A DNA stretch of 64,000 nt, from assembly GCF_010499255.1 (NCBI RefSeq), contig NZ_JAAGRN010000008.1, positions 99,733 through 163,732 on the forward strand, in the 5' to 3' direction. The stretch comes from Sheuella amnicola. GTDB lineage: Bacteria; Pseudomonadota; Gammaproteobacteria; Burkholderiales; Burkholderiaceae_B. The position numbers and the translations under genes are program-made. The notes beneath the pieces were generated by a model that searched no databases, was not told the DNA's origin, and worked only from the letters and a program-made list of their open reading frames with translations. Below are positions 62,270 to 64,000 of the stretch, piece by piece (the stretch's first letter is position 1; each line of letters opens with the position of its first letter).

Positions 62270-63826
62270 TTATTTTTTTGCCGCTTTTTTGGAAGTATTT
62301 TTGAATTGTCGTTTGGAGGTGGATTCATGGACGACCTCTTCAATCTGTACGACTGATTCAACAGGATGTTCAACTTCCATGGTCAGGTTGACTGCAGGTA
62401 GTTTTCCGGAATTCCATTGCTCAAAAGACTTCCCGATCGCATTGGTTAACTCCTCAAGTGAAACGCTGTTCAAACTATCCAAATCAGGTTCAAGTCCGGT
62501 TGTTGATTGCAATTTCCCGCTCGCAAGGAAAAATTGCGTCAGTGCCTGATGCTTGCGCAACTTACTGATGACTGCAGAGGCATTCGCCGCAACTTTTTCG
62601 GCATCGCTTACAGAACCTTCATTTTCCTTGTCCGAGGTAATGATGGCAATTCTCGTATCGACTTCGTCGATTTCAGCTGATCGCAAGTAAAGTGTTTCGG
62701 CATTTTCAAGTTGCTGTCTGGCAACGTAAACCTGACCAATCAGCGCCATTTGTACCATCATCCTTTTGTGCTTTACCCATTCTTCATTTGCCTCGGACAA
62801 TCTCTTTGCAGCAGGTGCGGTTACCAAATTCCATAAGTTGAAACTAAGCTGAGCAGCACCTTCCACCCAGTTTTTATTGATGTAGTAGGTGTTACTGGAT
62901 GCTTGCGGACCAATATTCAAATTCAACCCGGGTAATAACTTAAGTAAAGATTTTCTCGTTTCCAACACTGCGATACGCGCGTTGTAAATACTTTCCTTCA
63001 AATCTGCATTGTGCGCGAGAGCCCTAATTTCAAACTCCTCAATCGCCGTTTGCTTGAAGGCGAATGGAGGAACAATTTCATCTGGATTCTCAAGTGCATA
63101 AGCAGCATTCGGAGGCTGATTGATCAACTGATTCAAATCCACCATTGCCGATGCCAACTCTTGGGAAATCGTTTCAAGAATCTTGACGTTATCGAGCAAT
63201 GATTTACGAAATTTCAACGCCTCTAACGGACTCTTCAATCCGTCTTGCTCACCTTTTCTAGAATTACCGAGTGCTTGATTTGCATCAGAAATTGTTTTTA
63301 ATAGTTGAGACTGAATGTGCTGTGCGCTGGCCGCCCTCAAATAGGCAGCCTGAATATCTTGAATAAGCAAATGCATTGACCTTCTTCGGCGCTCGGATGC
63401 GACCAGAATCTTGTCTGCATTTTGCTGTGCGTTGAAATAACTGACTCCAAAATCGAGCAAATTCCACGAGAGGGATAATCCGCCAATGGCGTAATCCTTG
63501 GCTGATGAAATAAACGGTTCGGATAATGATGGATTACCTGTTTCGGCGCCCGTCGCATAAGTGATGAAATAATTGTTGCGATAGTTATATCCAGCATTGG
63601 CAGCGAGCTTAGGCAGCATGTCATAGTTGGACAAATCTGCGATACCAAACGCAATTGCCTGCTCCATAAGCTTCAATCTGTAGTCAAGGTTGTGCTTCAA
63701 CCCCCGCGCAACCGCTTCGTTTAACCCGAGGTGTTTGCCAACAGGCTCGACATTGATTCGGGCATTCAAGTGATCCGCTTGCAAGAGCTCTTTCTGCTCT
63801 TCAAGTGTGATCGGTTTGGGCGTCAC
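62270..63826 (-). CDS. TolC-like outer membrane efflux lipoprotein with damaged 5' end
   Basis: A 518-residue frame from GTG 63826 with the TolC/OEP pattern: two repeats of long helical hairpins and strands (HNLDYRLKLMEQAIAFGIAD, GGLSLSWNLLDFGVSYFNAQ, QLSFNLWNLVTAPAAKRL). The same frame continues upstream without a stop to 63871 and encodes IFLFFLALLGGCAV, a lipoprotein signal with its Cys at 63830-63832, but no start codon precedes it in frame. An ATG at 63875 is one base out of frame: deleting one A would give MRAIFLFFLALLGGC. So the real leader is either frameshifted or cut off by an insertion at 63866. The C-terminal tail is Lys/Ser-rich. It is first in the export operon. Confidence 0.8.
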   Translation of the reverse strand: MTPKPITLEEQKELLQADHLNARINVEPVGKHLGLNEAVARGLKHNLDYRLKLMEQAIAFGIADLSNYDMLPKLAANAGYNYRNNYFITYATGAETGNPSLSEPFISSAKDYAIGGLSLSWNLLDFGVSYFNAQQNADKILVASERRRRSMHLLIQDIQAAYLRAASAQHIQSQLLKTISDANQALGNSRKGEQDGLKSPLEALKFRKSLLDNVKILETISQELASAMVDLNQLINQPPNAAYALENPDEIVPPFAFKQTAIEEFEIRALAHNADLKESIYNARIAVLETRKSLLKLLPGLNLNIGPQASSNTYYINKNWVEGAAQLSFNLWNLVTAPAAKRLSEANEEWVKHKRMMVQMALIGQVYVARQQLENAETLYLRSAEIDEVDTRIAIITSDKENEGSVSDAEKVAANASAVISKLRKHQALTQFFLASGKLQSTTGLEPDLDSLNSVSLEELTNAIGKSFEQWNSGKLPAVNLTMEVEHPVESVVQIEEVVHESTSKRQFKNTSKKAAKK

Positions 63827-63865
63827 AGCGCATCCGCCAAGCAGCGCGAGAAAGAAAAGGAAAAT

Positions 63866-64000
63866 GGCTCTTCATCATTAACGGGGGACAACGGTATTCA
63901 TTAAACTTGTTTTTGCGAAGAAACATCTTTAATGGAGATCATACCGATGTCCCAAGTCGATTCTATCCTAGGCTTACCTGGTTTAGCCATACAGAGAGTA
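63866..64000 (+). mobile_element. Possible left end of an ISL3-family insertion sequence
   Basis: GGCTCTTCATCATTAACG begins at 63866 and resembles the terminal repeat of ISL3-type elements (GGCTCTTC...). A rightward coding start, which could be a transposase, follows 81 bases inside. The boundary falls exactly where the TolC-like gene's leader loses its start codon. The right end is outside the window, so neither the opposite repeat nor a target duplication can be checked. Confidence 0.4.
63947..64000 (+). CDS. N-terminal fragment of an unidentified protein, possibly an ISL3 transposase
   Basis: An ATG at 63947 with GGAG nine bases upstream opens a frame reading MSQVDSILGLPGLAIQRV to the window edge; an earlier in-frame ATG is at 63932. 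The LLGLPG-like opening recalls some ISL3 transposases. Eighteen residues are too few to be sure. Confidence 0.4.
   Translation, partial: MSQVDSILGLPGLAIQRV

Noticed and set aside
1..64000. CRISPR arrays, tRNA or rRNA genes, integrase-flanked islands
   Set aside because: No regularly spaced direct repeats, cloverleaf sequences or rRNA blocks were seen on reading through; the only mobile-element sign is at the right edge.

Overview
The window reads as chromosomal DNA of a free-living, metabolically versatile betaproteobacterium, most likely Burkholderiales (Alcaligenaceae- or Oxalobacteraceae-like). The pointers are six Bug/TctC-type solute receptors, a CphA'-type cyanophycin synthetase relative, class III CoA-transferase, NIPSNAP and D-aminoacylase catabolic genes, a malate synthase G, and base composition near one half G+C by eye. 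No rRNA, tRNA, CRISPR array or prophage was seen. The only sign of a mobile element is at the right edge.

Layout. 1-8.9 kb: the tail of an unidentified gene, a carboxymuconolactone-decarboxylase-like protein, a TPR/O-GlcNAc-transferase-like protein, a Bug receptor, an aldo/keto reductase, a cyanophycin-synthetase-like protein with an altered Mur-domain P-loop, and a prolyl iminopeptidase placed directly behind a secreted Gly/Pro/Ala-rich protein in the same frame. 9-19.8 kb (+ strand): malate synthase G, an M20 peptidase, an N-acyl-D-amino-acid deacylase-like amidohydrolase, a NIPSNAP protein and a complete Liv-type ABC importer with a fused LivM-LivG, together resembling uptake and hydrolysis of peptide- or acyl-amino-acid-like compounds. 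19.8-23.7 kb (- strand): a three-subunit molybdenum hydroxylase operon with a MoaD/ThiS-like protein. 24-38 kb: a DUF697 protein, an esterase, four Bug receptors, an acyl-CoA synthetase, SelD, Fsr-like and other MFS exporters, a TauD-like dioxygenase, DmeF and a nitroreductase. 38-48 kb: a Baeyer-Villiger monooxygenase, a CaiB-type CoA transferase with NIPSNAP and MFS partners, an NTP/NDP-exchange-type carrier, a Tat-exported aldo/keto reductase, a second D-aminoacylase-like amidohydrolase and a class II aldolase. 48-57 kb: a lipoprotein, the sixth Bug receptor, an orphan histidine kinase, the peroxide defence pair ahpC-ahpF, GhrA, a class III aminotransferase with its Lrp/AsnC regulator, and a yybP-ykoY manganese riboswitch in front of a GDT1/MneA-type Mn exporter.

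57.6-63.9 kb (- strand) is the most unusual block. It encodes a TolC-like outer membrane lipoprotein, a periplasmic adaptor, a membrane-anchored HlyD protein with a cytosolic GAF-like part, and an M50 zinc metalloprotease fused to an N-terminal PqqD/RRE-like domain and a C-terminal HlyD arm. No ABC ATPase or RND pump lies with them, so this may be a poorly described protease-linked peptide or protein export route. The start of its outer membrane component looks broken, either by a one-base frameshift or by an ISL3-like element whose left end begins at 63866.
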